In this document: one piece after another, positions 29,690-37,830 of the stretch
Layout: every line of letters starts with the position of its first letter
How positions within the stretch are numbered: the stretch's first letter is position 1
NCBI GenBank assembly: GCA_014382015.1
Contig: JACNKN010000039.1
Span: forward strand, 1-59,244
DNA from: Fidelibacterota bacterium
GTDB lineage: Bacteria > Fidelibacterota > Marinisomatia > Marinisomatales > TCS55
Reading direction: 5' to 3'
DNA length: 59,244 nt
Position numbers and translations under genes: made by a program
Notes under the pieces: generated by a model
Database searches by the model: none
What the model saw: the letters and a program-made list of their open reading frames with translations, nothing else
What the model was told of the DNA's origin: nothing

Positions 29690-30321
29690 CAGATGGTCAG
29701 CTCTTGTTCTTCTTTCAATTCTGCCCCAATACGAAACGCTTCTGCGATCACAAGAATAACTAATCCTGCCACAATTACATGAAAACTTATATGAATTTTT
29801 GACTGAACTAAAATTGTGTCAAAGTTCAATCGCGGTTCCAAATAAAGCATTTTGATTAGATTGGCCAGCCCTTGGATCAACTCAATTCCAATCATGGAGA
29901 AAGCAATAATGCGAAGCCGCCGACCATTTTTAACAATAAATGGATTTTTTTGTCGAACCGATTGAACAATTTTCCATAAGGCATAAATCACCCATAAAAT
30001 CAATCCCGAGACCACTAAGTTTAAAAGAAAAAATACGACCATCAGCATTGTAGGAACCGGTCTGTCAATTTTGAAAAACCCTTTGGCATGATTAATCTTA
30101 ACAGGAACAGTTTGATCTGAATCAAATGTGGCGGTTCCCTGTTCGTTCACGGAGAATTCAATAGGTGTCACTAAGCCTGAACTATATTCTGTAATCCCCA
30201 ATACGGGGCCAAGTAACATTTTTCCCATAAAAAAGACGGTACCTGCAATAGACAGATACCAGATAATTCGCAAAACGACATCTGCAACAGCGACTAATTT
30301 ATTATTTAGTATTTTAGGCAA
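29689..30321 (-). CDS. DUF2975 membrane protein
   Basis: 210 residues with four predicted membrane segments (about 13-35, 75-105, 120-145, 165-195). It resembles DUF2975, a family of unknown function paired with small XRE regulators. The start is TTG, supported by GAGAGG six bases upstream. The pair may form a membrane sensor plus regulator, but this is inference from gene order. Confidence 0.75.
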   Translation of the reverse strand: MPKILNNKLVAVADVVLRIIWYLSIAGTVFFMGKMLLGPVLGITEYSSGLVTPIEFSVNEQGTATFDSDQTVPVKINHAKGFFKIDRPVPTMLMVVFFLLNLVVSGLILWVIYALWKIVQSVRQKNPFIVKNGRRLRIIAFSMIGIELIQGLANLIKMLYLEPRLNFDTILVQSKIHISFHVIVAGLVILVIAEAFRIGAELKEEQELTI

Positions 30322-30408
30322 AATAATCCTCTCAATAATTAAAATCGGGCGGTGAAGTTAATATAAACACCACCTTTAATCAATAAATATTTATTGTTTT
30401 TCGATATA

Positions 30409-31254
30409 TTATTGAATAACCAGCTTGCTGCCAGTCCGCTTTAACGGATACATTATAAAATTTTGATCAAATAATTTATGGTTGGGCGCTATAAGTGATT
30501 CAAGTTTTGGGGGAACATCCGATCTATCCACCACAATATAGGGAATAATATTATATTCACCCTTTGACGAGTATAAAGATTTTTTCAAAGGAAACTGGGC
30601 CATCCATTCTTTTTTTGGAGACATGACCGCTTCTCGTTTTTTCCTTGAACCATCTATATCAATACTTTGAATTAATTTTTGATTTTCATTAAAAATTAAG
30701 TATCCTGTTCTGACAATGTGGTTTTGAGGGTAAACTTTTACAATTGAGGTAATAAAAACGCCAGAAGTATTCGGTATTAATTTTACATTTATTGTAATAG
30801 AATCATCCTCAATTAAATTATATGATTGGGGATTTATTTCCGATTCAAGTGTTAAAATATTTTTAAGAGAAACAATTCTTTTAAGTTCACCAGTCTTGCT
30901 AATTGTAGATAGATCTTCGACCACTTCTCCATTTAAAAATTCGATTGTTACATATTCCAGCCGATAGTTTGCCAGGTAAAAATATAATTTATATGATCCA
31001 GTTACAATGGATCCTGTCCCTTGTTCACTCGGTGTGGGTAATGGCATTGTAAAATCGCCATTCTCATCTGTCTGGGTAATAAGTTCTGTCCCTTCTAACC
31101 AAACATACACTGCACTTTGATCTTCTGAAAATTCCAAAGAAACTGTACCCGTAAGTTCACGTTCAGGAATTTTGTCTGTCCCAAAAAAGGGATTATCCTC
31201 GCATGCCCCCAAAAGGAATAAAGCTGAAAAAAACGGTAAAAAAGTCCATTTCAT
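30409..31254 (-). CDS. Surface lipoprotein of TonB-receptor operon, paralogue B
   Basis: 281 residues. The lipobox is LLGAC with an acidic +2/+3 (Cys18, Glu-Asp), followed by NPFFGTDKI and a carboxypeptidase-regulatory-like beta-sandwich (VYVWLEGTELITQTDENGDF). It ends PLKRTGSKLVIQ. It is a clear paralogue of the gene immediately upstream (gap of three bases): shared NPFFGxDKI, similar order of strands and the same KLVIQ end. No SusD helices are visible, so this is a different kind of receptor-associated lipoprotein. Function unknown. Confidence 0.75.
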   Translation of the reverse strand: MKWTFLPFFSALFLLGACEDNPFFGTDKIPERELTGTVSLEFSEDQSAVYVWLEGTELITQTDENGDFTMPLPTPSEQGTGSIVTGSYKLYFYLANYRLEYVTIEFLNGEVVEDLSTISKTGELKRIVSLKNILTLESEINPQSYNLIEDDSITINVKLIPNTSGVFITSIVKVYPQNHIVRTGYLIFNENQKLIQSIDIDGSRKKREAVMSPKKEWMAQFPLKKSLYSSKGEYNIIPYIVVDRSDVPPKLESLIAPNHKLFDQNFIMYPLKRTGSKLVIQ

Positions 31255-31257
31255 TAT

Positions 31258-32112
31258 TTATTGGATCACCAGTTTTCCCCCGGACCTTTTAAATGGAAAT
31301 TGGAAAAAATTTTGACTAAAATCATTATATCCAAATCCGATTGCACTTAGGAGTGCTGCAGGAATATCCTCCCTTTCAATAAATATATAGGGAATCACTT
31401 CATAGGTATCTTTGGGTAAGTTTAAATCAGCATAATTGATGTTGATTTCAAAGTTTTTGGACGGGCGAGCAATAAATTCACGATCAAGCGATGCGCTATC
31501 AATATTAACTGTATATGCCAGTTTTTTTGTTGATGAATTTTGAATCAGAAGTCCAGTATAAATCGTTTCGCTGCGGTCTTGAAGTTTTCTCAATTTTACA
31601 TATAAATCTATTCTGTCCGCTGTCAAATCAATCGCAACAATAATATCATCGTCAAAACCAGAGGTGATTATTTCAGGAGAAACAGTCGTTTTCAATCCCA
31701 TAATTCTTTTCAGGATAATTGTTCTTTTTAATGTTCCATCAATGTCAATAACCTGGGGGTCTGCCACAACCTGCCCTGCGGCAAATTTTACTTTCAAAAT
31801 AGAAATCTGATAATTTCCCATAAAAAAGTGAATGGTGTATTCACCATCTGCAATTCCACCACTGGATATATCATTGGCTGCGGGAAGGGTTAATTCAAAT
31901 GACCCATCAATATCTGTGAATGTTTTGATTCCCAACCCTTCAATCCAGACCAATACACCCTCATGATACCCACTGGGATAGAATTCGACTTTATCTAATT
32001 GTACATGACCCGAAATTTTCCGATTGGAAATTTTATCCTTTCCAAAAAAAGGGTTATAATCGCAGGAGGAAACCATGAATATTCCAAATAGAAACAGGAA
32101 AAACTTCTTCAT
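31258..32112 (-). CDS. Surface lipoprotein of TonB-receptor operon, paralogue A
   Basis: 284 residues. The signal ends VSSC (Cys17), then DYNPFFGKDKISNRKISG, a regulatory-like beta-sandwich (GVLVWIEGLGIKTFTDIDGSF), and a second beta-rich half ending FKRSGGKLVIQ. Tandem duplicate of the downstream gene. The stop of the TonB receptor gene overlaps its start by one base, so the lipoproteins are probably made in step with the receptor. Whether it captures ligand, as SusD does for SusC, is inference. Confidence 0.75.
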   Translation of the reverse strand: MKKFFLFLFGIFMVSSCDYNPFFGKDKISNRKISGHVQLDKVEFYPSGYHEGVLVWIEGLGIKTFTDIDGSFELTLPAANDISSGGIADGEYTIHFFMGNYQISILKVKFAAGQVVADPQVIDIDGTLKRTIILKRIMGLKTTVSPEIITSGFDDDIIVAIDLTADRIDLYVKLRKLQDRSETIYTGLLIQNSSTKKLAYTVNIDSASLDREFIARPSKNFEININYADLNLPKDTYEVIPYIFIEREDIPAALLSAIGFGYNDFSQNFFQFPFKRSGGKLVIQ

Positions 32113-34340
32113 TATATGGCCAGGTTAAATGTGATATATTTACGTGTATCCCTTAAAAGAAGACCGGCCAATGTTGTATCATTTTTCTTTAGATTTCTCC
32201 CGGAATAACTCAACTTCCCTTTAAGTGGACCGGCTTTTATATCCAGGGTGACACTCATATCATAGTTAGAATAGGGCGGTAATTCAATTTCAGTAAAGCC
32301 ACTATCAGGTAATCGGATCCATCCGATTTGTTCACTCTCACTAAACCACCGGTAATTGATTGAAATAAATTTCCAATTTCCGCTGACTGATCCGGTCAAC
32401 TTTGATGCAGATTTAAATGGAAACGCGCTTAAATCAGATACATTATATTTTGAAAAACCCGCCTCCGCAGCCATGTGGCCATTATACAGTTTCAATTTAA
32501 AACTTCCTTCAAATCCCATCATATCCGCAATCCCAATATTCTCATAATAACCAACGGGCATCCCCAATAAATAGGTTAATCGCAACTTATCAATATAATC
32601 ATTTCTGAAAAAACTCCCCTGGAATTCAATTTGATCAACATTTTCAATGGCCACTGGCTGGTTGATAATACTAACACCAATTTCCAGCGATTTCATTTTT
32701 TCGGGAAGAAGAGGAATAATCTCATCGGAGGGAATATCTGTTAAGCTAATTTGGTGCTGCAAAGTTGGGAACTTCACATTTGTTCCGGTGGTAACCCAGA
32801 ATCCCATTGTCTGGTTCGGTTGACGTTTGGATGCTATGGTGGAAACTTTTACAATAGAGTGTTTCCAATCATTCTCCCCAAAATTTAAAAATGCTTTACC
32901 GTCATTCTCATCTTCATGATCGCTTCGAAAAACCAATTTGGATTTACGGTCTTTCACCTGGTCTTGTCTGAAACTGACATCAAGATCCGTCATCCAACGC
33001 CCAACATCATCCCCTTTTGAATGCAGTTTAATCACGCTGGCAATTCCAAAATGACTGCGGTTTAAATGGGCACCTTTAAGCCCGATTTGGGTGATATTGC
33101 TCATGTTTCGGTCGTCCCAAAACTTTAACAATGATTCTTCCATCTGGGCACTAAACATAAGTTCCAATCGATTCAAATTGATGTATTTTCTGGATTCGAA
33201 CTTTTGGGCATTATGATCCAAGTTTCGAAGAATCATCCCCGCTAAATTATTTAATCCCTGTACTTCCTTTAGATTATGATTCCCATACCCGAATTCCACT
33301 TCACCCAATGGTCCCATACTTCCACTGTATCTCATGCCCACTAATTGATTGGTGGAATTAATTGTATTATTATCCCTGTTATTTTCGAAGGATTGCTTAT
33401 CCTCGGTCAAGTTCATGTCAAAATCGCCATAAAGCAAATGATGTTTAAATTTTTGATTTATATCGGCTGAAATATGGGTTAAGGAGGAAAGCAACCCGCT
33501 ATCTTCCACTTCAGAATCTTCAAATAGACGGCGGTAAGTCCCCCGTTTTTGACTGACAGAAATAAATGATTCTCCAATATGCACCTGACCATTTAAATTC
33601 CAAAATCCCGATTGATAACTGCCGAATTGCTGCGAAAATTTCACCCACTTATCCTTCGCATTTTTCGGAACAATATTTACCACACCAGAAAATGCATCGG
33701 GACCATATAAAACCGAGTGTCCCCCCTTTACGATTTCAATCTGTTCAACATTTTGCATATCAATCAAAGATAAATCAAACACGTTATCGAAGGATCGATT
33801 AAGCCGGAATCCATTATAAAGAATCAAGACATCATCTGCATTTCCACTGCGGATTGAGATTGTTTTTCTCCCGCTCAGGGATTCTTCTATTTGGACACTC
33901 TGGTCAGTGGCCAACAGATCCCCAGCATCGGTAAAACCGCGAAGTTCAAATGCGTCAGACTGAATGATGGATACAGTTTGGGGAAGGTCTTTTTCAATGG
34001 TTGGTTTACGCTTATCCGCAGATGTTTCGATTGTTTCAAATTGAAGTACCCGCGGATTCAATTTTACATTCGGTCCATTGGAAAGACGATCAATCCTGAT
34101 AAATAATTCTTCATAACCTATATGTTGAAATTTAACAATCTGATCAGTTTCAAACGACGATACATCAATCGTATAATTTCCTTGTATGTCACTTGATACG
34201 CCATAATCGGAATTTTCAACTGTGATATTTACACCATTAAGCGATGCTTTGGTAATTCTGTCCTCAATTGATCCGGAAATTTCCTGTCCGAATCCAATCC
34301 CAACAAAAAGAAATAGTTGAAGAAAATAAATCTTTTTCAT
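32112..34340 (-). CDS. TonB-dependent receptor
   Basis: 742 residues. The signal peptide (1-18) is followed by a carboxypeptidase-regulatory-like domain (about 20-100), a plug (about 110-225; TVSIIQSDAFELRGF, then ISIRSGNADDVLILYNGFRL) and a 22-strand-type barrel with many aromatic-alternating segments to the end. It imports an unknown ligand across the outer membrane using TonB energy. It overlaps cca by four bases upstream and the lipoprotein gene by one base downstream. It is smaller than SusC-type receptors (the one at 51797-55000 has 1067 residues). Confidence 0.88.
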   Translation of the reverse strand: MKKIYFLQLFLFVGIGFGQEISGSIEDRITKASLNGVNITVENSDYGVSSDIQGNYTIDVSSFETDQIVKFQHIGYEELFIRIDRLSNGPNVKLNPRVLQFETIETSADKRKPTIEKDLPQTVSIIQSDAFELRGFTDAGDLLATDQSVQIEESLSGRKTISIRSGNADDVLILYNGFRLNRSFDNVFDLSLIDMQNVEQIEIVKGGHSVLYGPDAFSGVVNIVPKNAKDKWVKFSQQFGSYQSGFWNLNGQVHIGESFISVSQKRGTYRRLFEDSEVEDSGLLSSLTHISADINQKFKHHLLYGDFDMNLTEDKQSFENNRDNNTINSTNQLVGMRYSGSMGPLGEVEFGYGNHNLKEVQGLNNLAGMILRNLDHNAQKFESRKYINLNRLELMFSAQMEESLLKFWDDRNMSNITQIGLKGAHLNRSHFGIASVIKLHSKGDDVGRWMTDLDVSFRQDQVKDRKSKLVFRSDHEDENDGKAFLNFGENDWKHSIVKVSTIASKRQPNQTMGFWVTTGTNVKFPTLQHQISLTDIPSDEIIPLLPEKMKSLEIGVSIINQPVAIENVDQIEFQGSFFRNDYIDKLRLTYLLGMPVGYYENIGIADMMGFEGSFKLKLYNGHMAAEAGFSKYNVSDLSAFPFKSASKLTGSVSGNWKFISINYRWFSESEQIGWIRLPDSGFTEIELPPYSNYDMSVTLDIKAGPLKGKLSYSGRNLKKNDTTLAGLLLRDTRKYITFNLAI

Positions 34341-35794
34341 GATCCCCTTCCTGCAGGCGGCAGGTCATTTGTGTTATCAGATATTATACGGTCTTTTATA
34401 TCCATAAAATACGCAAAAGCAGCCTCATAAGTATTGTCAATTTTTTCATCTAAAATGGCATCTTCGATGGCTTTTTTAATTACGCCCACCACACGACCTT
34501 CTTTCAATTCGCATTTAGCCATGATTTCTTCCCCCCGGACCGGTGATTGGAATGCCTTGAGTGAATCCCGTTCCGTCACATCCTTCATCTTGGTTTCTAC
34601 CCGTTCAAAATTCCCCATATACTTTTGTACTCTTCGGGGATTCTTCGTGGTTATATCGGCTCGACAAAGGGTAAGCAAATCATCCAGATCCTCTCCCGCA
34701 GCCACCATAACCCTCCGAATCGCGGCATCGGTAATTTCTTTTTTCGCCAACGCAATTGGACGCAAATGTAGCAGCGTGAGTTTTTTTAAATAATCCTTCA
34801 ATTCGTTAGACAGTTTCATTCGTCTGGCTACTTTATTCAGCATCCGCTCACCCACCGCATCATGACCGTGAAACGTGTATCCTTTCCGCTTATCAATCCG
34901 TCGTGTGTTGGGTTTTGCAATATCATGAACCAGGGCTGCAAACCGCAATTCCATTTTATCTGAAAGCTGGGCTGCATTATCTACCACCTGCATGGTATGT
35001 TGAAATATATCTTTATGGTGCCATTCGCCGGTTTGATCCATACCATACATCACGTGAATTTCAGGAAATATGTGTTTCATCAATCCTGTCTTTTGGAGAA
35101 TATTCAATCCAATAGATGGTTTGTCCGTGGAAAGGATTTTGCAAAATTCTGTAGTAATACGTTCTTGAGAAACAATTTCAATTCGCTTTGCCTGTCGTTT
35201 CATAGATTCAAAGCATTGATCTTCGATTCTTAATCCGAGACCCGATGCAAAATAAGCGGCACGCATCATTCGCAAGGGATCTTCGGAAAATGTTTCATCC
35301 GGATCCAATGGTGTTGCCAATATTTTTGCCATTAAATCTTTGACACCGTTATGAGGATCGTGAAGTTCTCCAAACTCATCCGGGAGTAAACTCATTGCCA
35401 TGGCATTCACTGTAAAATCTCGTCTTAACAGGTCCCCCTTCAAATCAGTATAAACAATTTCTTTTGGCTTTCTGGAATCATCATTATAGGATTCTTCTCT
35501 TGCAGCCGCCACTTCAATCGGGATAGGCCGTGAAGGAATATGGGCAGTTGAAAATTTTGGAAAAGGGATGACTTTTTTAATACCCATATTTTGGGCTATT
35601 AACTTCGCAAACTCAATGCCGTCTCCAATAACCATAAGGTCAATTTCTTTCAATTTCCGATTGAGGAATAAGTCGCGGACCACACCCCCAACCACATACA
35701 CTTCTTTCTTGTGTGCTGCTGCAATTTTTCCTATTTTTTCAAGGATTAATCGCGGCTCCGGTTGGGAATCGAGTAAATGCTGAATGTTTGCCAT
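34337..35794 (-). CDS. cca: CCA tRNA nucleotidyltransferase / poly(A) polymerase family
   Basis: 485 residues. The class II nucleotidyltransferase head has VVGGVVRD (34-41) and the metal-binding E-I-D pair (50-52), then RRDFTVNAMA. A following HD domain shows RFAALVHDIAKP near 277-288. It should add or repair the CCA end of tRNAs; a poly(A) polymerase or A-adding enzyme cannot be excluded by eye. The start is not preceded by a clear ribosome-binding site. The gene is divergent from the porD-like gene. Confidence 0.88.
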   Translation of the reverse strand: MANIQHLLDSQPEPRLILEKIGKIAAAHKKEVYVVGGVVRDLFLNRKLKEIDLMVIGDGIEFAKLIAQNMGIKKVIPFPKFSTAHIPSRPIPIEVAAAREESYNDDSRKPKEIVYTDLKGDLLRRDFTVNAMAMSLLPDEFGELHDPHNGVKDLMAKILATPLDPDETFSEDPLRMMRAAYFASGLGLRIEDQCFESMKRQAKRIEIVSQERITTEFCKILSTDKPSIGLNILQKTGLMKHIFPEIHVMYGMDQTGEWHHKDIFQHTMQVVDNAAQLSDKMELRFAALVHDIAKPNTRRIDKRKGYTFHGHDAVGERMLNKVARRMKLSNELKDYLKKLTLLHLRPIALAKKEITDAAIRRVMVAAGEDLDDLLTLCRADITTKNPRRVQKYMGNFERVETKMKDVTERDSLKAFQSPVRGEEIMAKCELKEGRVVGVIKKAIEDAILDEKIDNTYEAAFAYFMDIKDRIISDNTNDLPPAGRGS

Positions 35795-35893
35795 CCTTAA
35801 AATTAATACAATTTAGGCAGAGACATAGCATACCGAAGTTTTATTATGTTACAGTAAAATTTATCCATCCTTTTTTCCTTAGAAAAATCACCC

Positions 35894-35899
35894 TATTTT
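35894..35899 (+). promoter_or_regulatory. Candidate -10 box just before the porD-like ATG
   Basis: TATTTT ends six bases before the ATG at 35906 and no Shine-Dalgarno is present, compatible with a leaderless transcript. The -35 region is weak (T-rich), so this is tentative. Confidence 0.35.
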
Positions 35900-35905
35900 C
35901 CAGCC

Positions 35906-36730
35906 ATGAGAATACTAATCTCATTCCTCATCACCATAACCATTGCTTTTTCTCAATTTGGAAAAGTAGATATCACTATTGATGATAGACTCCTTCGAGA
36001 TAATGAGCGACAGGAATTATCTTCTCTTAAAGATGAAGTGGTTCGTTTTTTCTCCGGCAGAATATGGCATGAAGATTTTCAAGGTCTCAAAATACCACTT
36101 CATATATCCATCGCATTTCAGGGAATGGCCCAAAAAGGTGGTCTGAAAACCTTTCACGCTCAAGTTCTCATTTCTGACGGAATGGATCTTCGTTATTTTG
36201 ATAAATCGGTTCAGTTTTATTATAATTCTGGTGGATCGATCCAATATGATCCTGTCATCTTTGATCCTTTGGGAAGTTTTTTGGCTTATTATGCCTATGC
36301 CATATTAGCCGGATATATGGATACCTATGATTTTTATGGGGGAAATCATGCCTACGACCAAGCGCGTGAAATTGCGCTCCGAGGCATGGCTTCTGATTAT
36401 CCAAAGGGATGGTCAAGCCGTGTACAACTATTAAAAGAAGTGACGGGGAATAAAGGTCTTCGGGAAGCACGGTTCGCCTATTATGTGGCTATGGATTTAT
36501 TTGATCAGGGGAAACCGGATGCAGCCCTTAAGGAATTTGGTTATATGATGGATGGGTTAAAAAAGGTTATATATGGTTTTCCTGTGGGTAGAATGCAGTA
36601 TTTTTTAAAAGCACACGCCAGAGATATCACACATAAATTAACCATTTTGGGGCAAGAAGAGTCTTTGCGATATTTGGCTGATATTGATCAGGAAAATAAA
36701 AAAATCTATCTCCGAGATATCAAACAATAG
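35906..36730 (+). CDS. porD: PorD-like (DUF4835) type IX secretion protein
   Basis: 274 residues. A short signal peptide (1-16, ending AFSQ) is followed by the DUF4835 layout: a middle segment HAQVLISDGMDLRYFDKS, then FDPLGSFLAYYAYAILAGYMDTYDFYGG, which matches in style the family's conserved SxLAFYAYxxLGxDxDTF-type region, and AYDQAREIALRG. DUF4835 (PorD) is needed for type IX secretion in Bacteroidetes; the molecular role is unclear. A secretion link is supported by the sorting-domain protein at 44236-44934. The call is by pattern, without a search. Confidence 0.72.
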   Translation: MRILISFLITITIAFSQFGKVDITIDDRLLRDNERQELSSLKDEVVRFFSGRIWHEDFQGLKIPLHISIAFQGMAQKGGLKTFHAQVLISDGMDLRYFDKSVQFYYNSGGSIQYDPVIFDPLGSFLAYYAYAILAGYMDTYDFYGGNHAYDQAREIALRGMASDYPKGWSSRVQLLKEVTGNKGLREARFAYYVAMDLFDQGKPDAALKEFGYMMDGLKKVIYGFPVGRMQYFLKAHARDITHKLTILGQEESLRYLADIDQENKKIYLRDIKQ

Positions 36731-36738
36731 ATTCAGCT

Positions 36739-37776
36739 TTACTCTTTAACAATTTCCGCCGATCGTTTTTTCTGGCGGATGTAATAGTCAAAAACCACAC
36801 TCCCCCAATACAGCCAAGGTAACACTTCTTTATCTTTTACTTTTCGAATTTGTTTTACCTTTTGTCTCCGTTCCCAAATGATATGGGGGTGGGTAATTAT
36901 CCAAAATAGCGATTGAATGATCCCTATGGCATGGTTTTTATCCAATTGAAACAATGAATAAATCATTGCCACAAATTCTAAAGCCAAGCGAATGGGTGTA
37001 ATGTATAATGTAAGGGGTAAACTATAATTCGATAAAACCATAAGCAGTGAATTACGGTGGTTTAAATATTGTTTTTTACGGGAAAACATGGACAGTGTTA
37101 CGGCATTTTTATGATAGACAACGGAACTTGGAATGGCCCAGGATTCTTTGCCCATGAGGCGGAATTTCCAACACAGATCAATTTCTTCTTGGTGGGCAAA
37201 AAATGTTTTATCAAATTCACCCGCAATTTCAAAATCGGACTTCCGTACCATGATGGCTGTACCACTGGCCCAAAATATTGGACGCATGCGATCATATTGG
37301 CCTTCATCTTTTTCCCGTTCAAAAAATACGCGTCCTCGCGCAAAGGGAAATCCTAAAATATCTAACCAACCACCAGCACCGCCCGCATAGTCAAATTTGG
37401 ATCGGTCATAATAATTGAGAATTTTGGGCTGAACTGCCGCCACATTCGGGTTAAGATTCATAAAATCAACCAAACCATCCAACCAGTCTTTTTCCTGAAC
37501 TGTATCATTATTTAGGAAAACAAGGTAATCCCCATCTGCGGCTTTTGCCCCGCGATTACAACCGCCGGCATAACCATAGTTTTGGTCATTCTCAATTAAC
37601 TTAACTTGGGGATAATTGAGGGTCACCCAATCCGGGCTGCCATCGGTAGATGCATTATCCACCACAATAATTTTAAAATTTGAGTATTCTGTTTGAACGA
37701 GAGAGTCTAAGCATTCTGATAAAACTTCGATCCCGTTCCAATGAGGAATGACAATACTAACTAAGGGATTTGACAT
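36739..37776 (-). CDS. Family 2 glycosyltransferase (rhamnosyltransferase-like)
   Basis: 345 residues. A GT-A fold starting VSIVIPHWNG is followed by VVDNASTDGSPDWV, the LVFLNNDTV DXD-equivalent region and FAHQEEIDLCWKFRLMG. The C-terminal hydrophobic helices would associate it with the inner membrane. It likely adds a sugar during LPS or other surface-glycan assembly. The donor and acceptor are unknown. Convergent with the porD-like gene. Confidence 0.88.
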   Translation of the reverse strand: MSNPLVSIVIPHWNGIEVLSECLDSLVQTEYSNFKIIVVDNASTDGSPDWVTLNYPQVKLIENDQNYGYAGGCNRGAKAADGDYLVFLNNDTVQEKDWLDGLVDFMNLNPNVAAVQPKILNYYDRSKFDYAGGAGGWLDILGFPFARGRVFFEREKDEGQYDRMRPIFWASGTAIMVRKSDFEIAGEFDKTFFAHQEEIDLCWKFRLMGKESWAIPSSVVYHKNAVTLSMFSRKKQYLNHRNSLLMVLSNYSLPLTLYITPIRLALEFVAMIYSLFQLDKNHAIGIIQSLFWIITHPHIIWERRQKVKQIRKVKDKEVLPWLYWGSVVFDYYIRQKKRSAEIVKE

Positions 37777-37830
37777 GGTAGGGAGAATATTAAGGAAAAA
37801 GGATATTTTTTCACTGCGTACATTTATATC

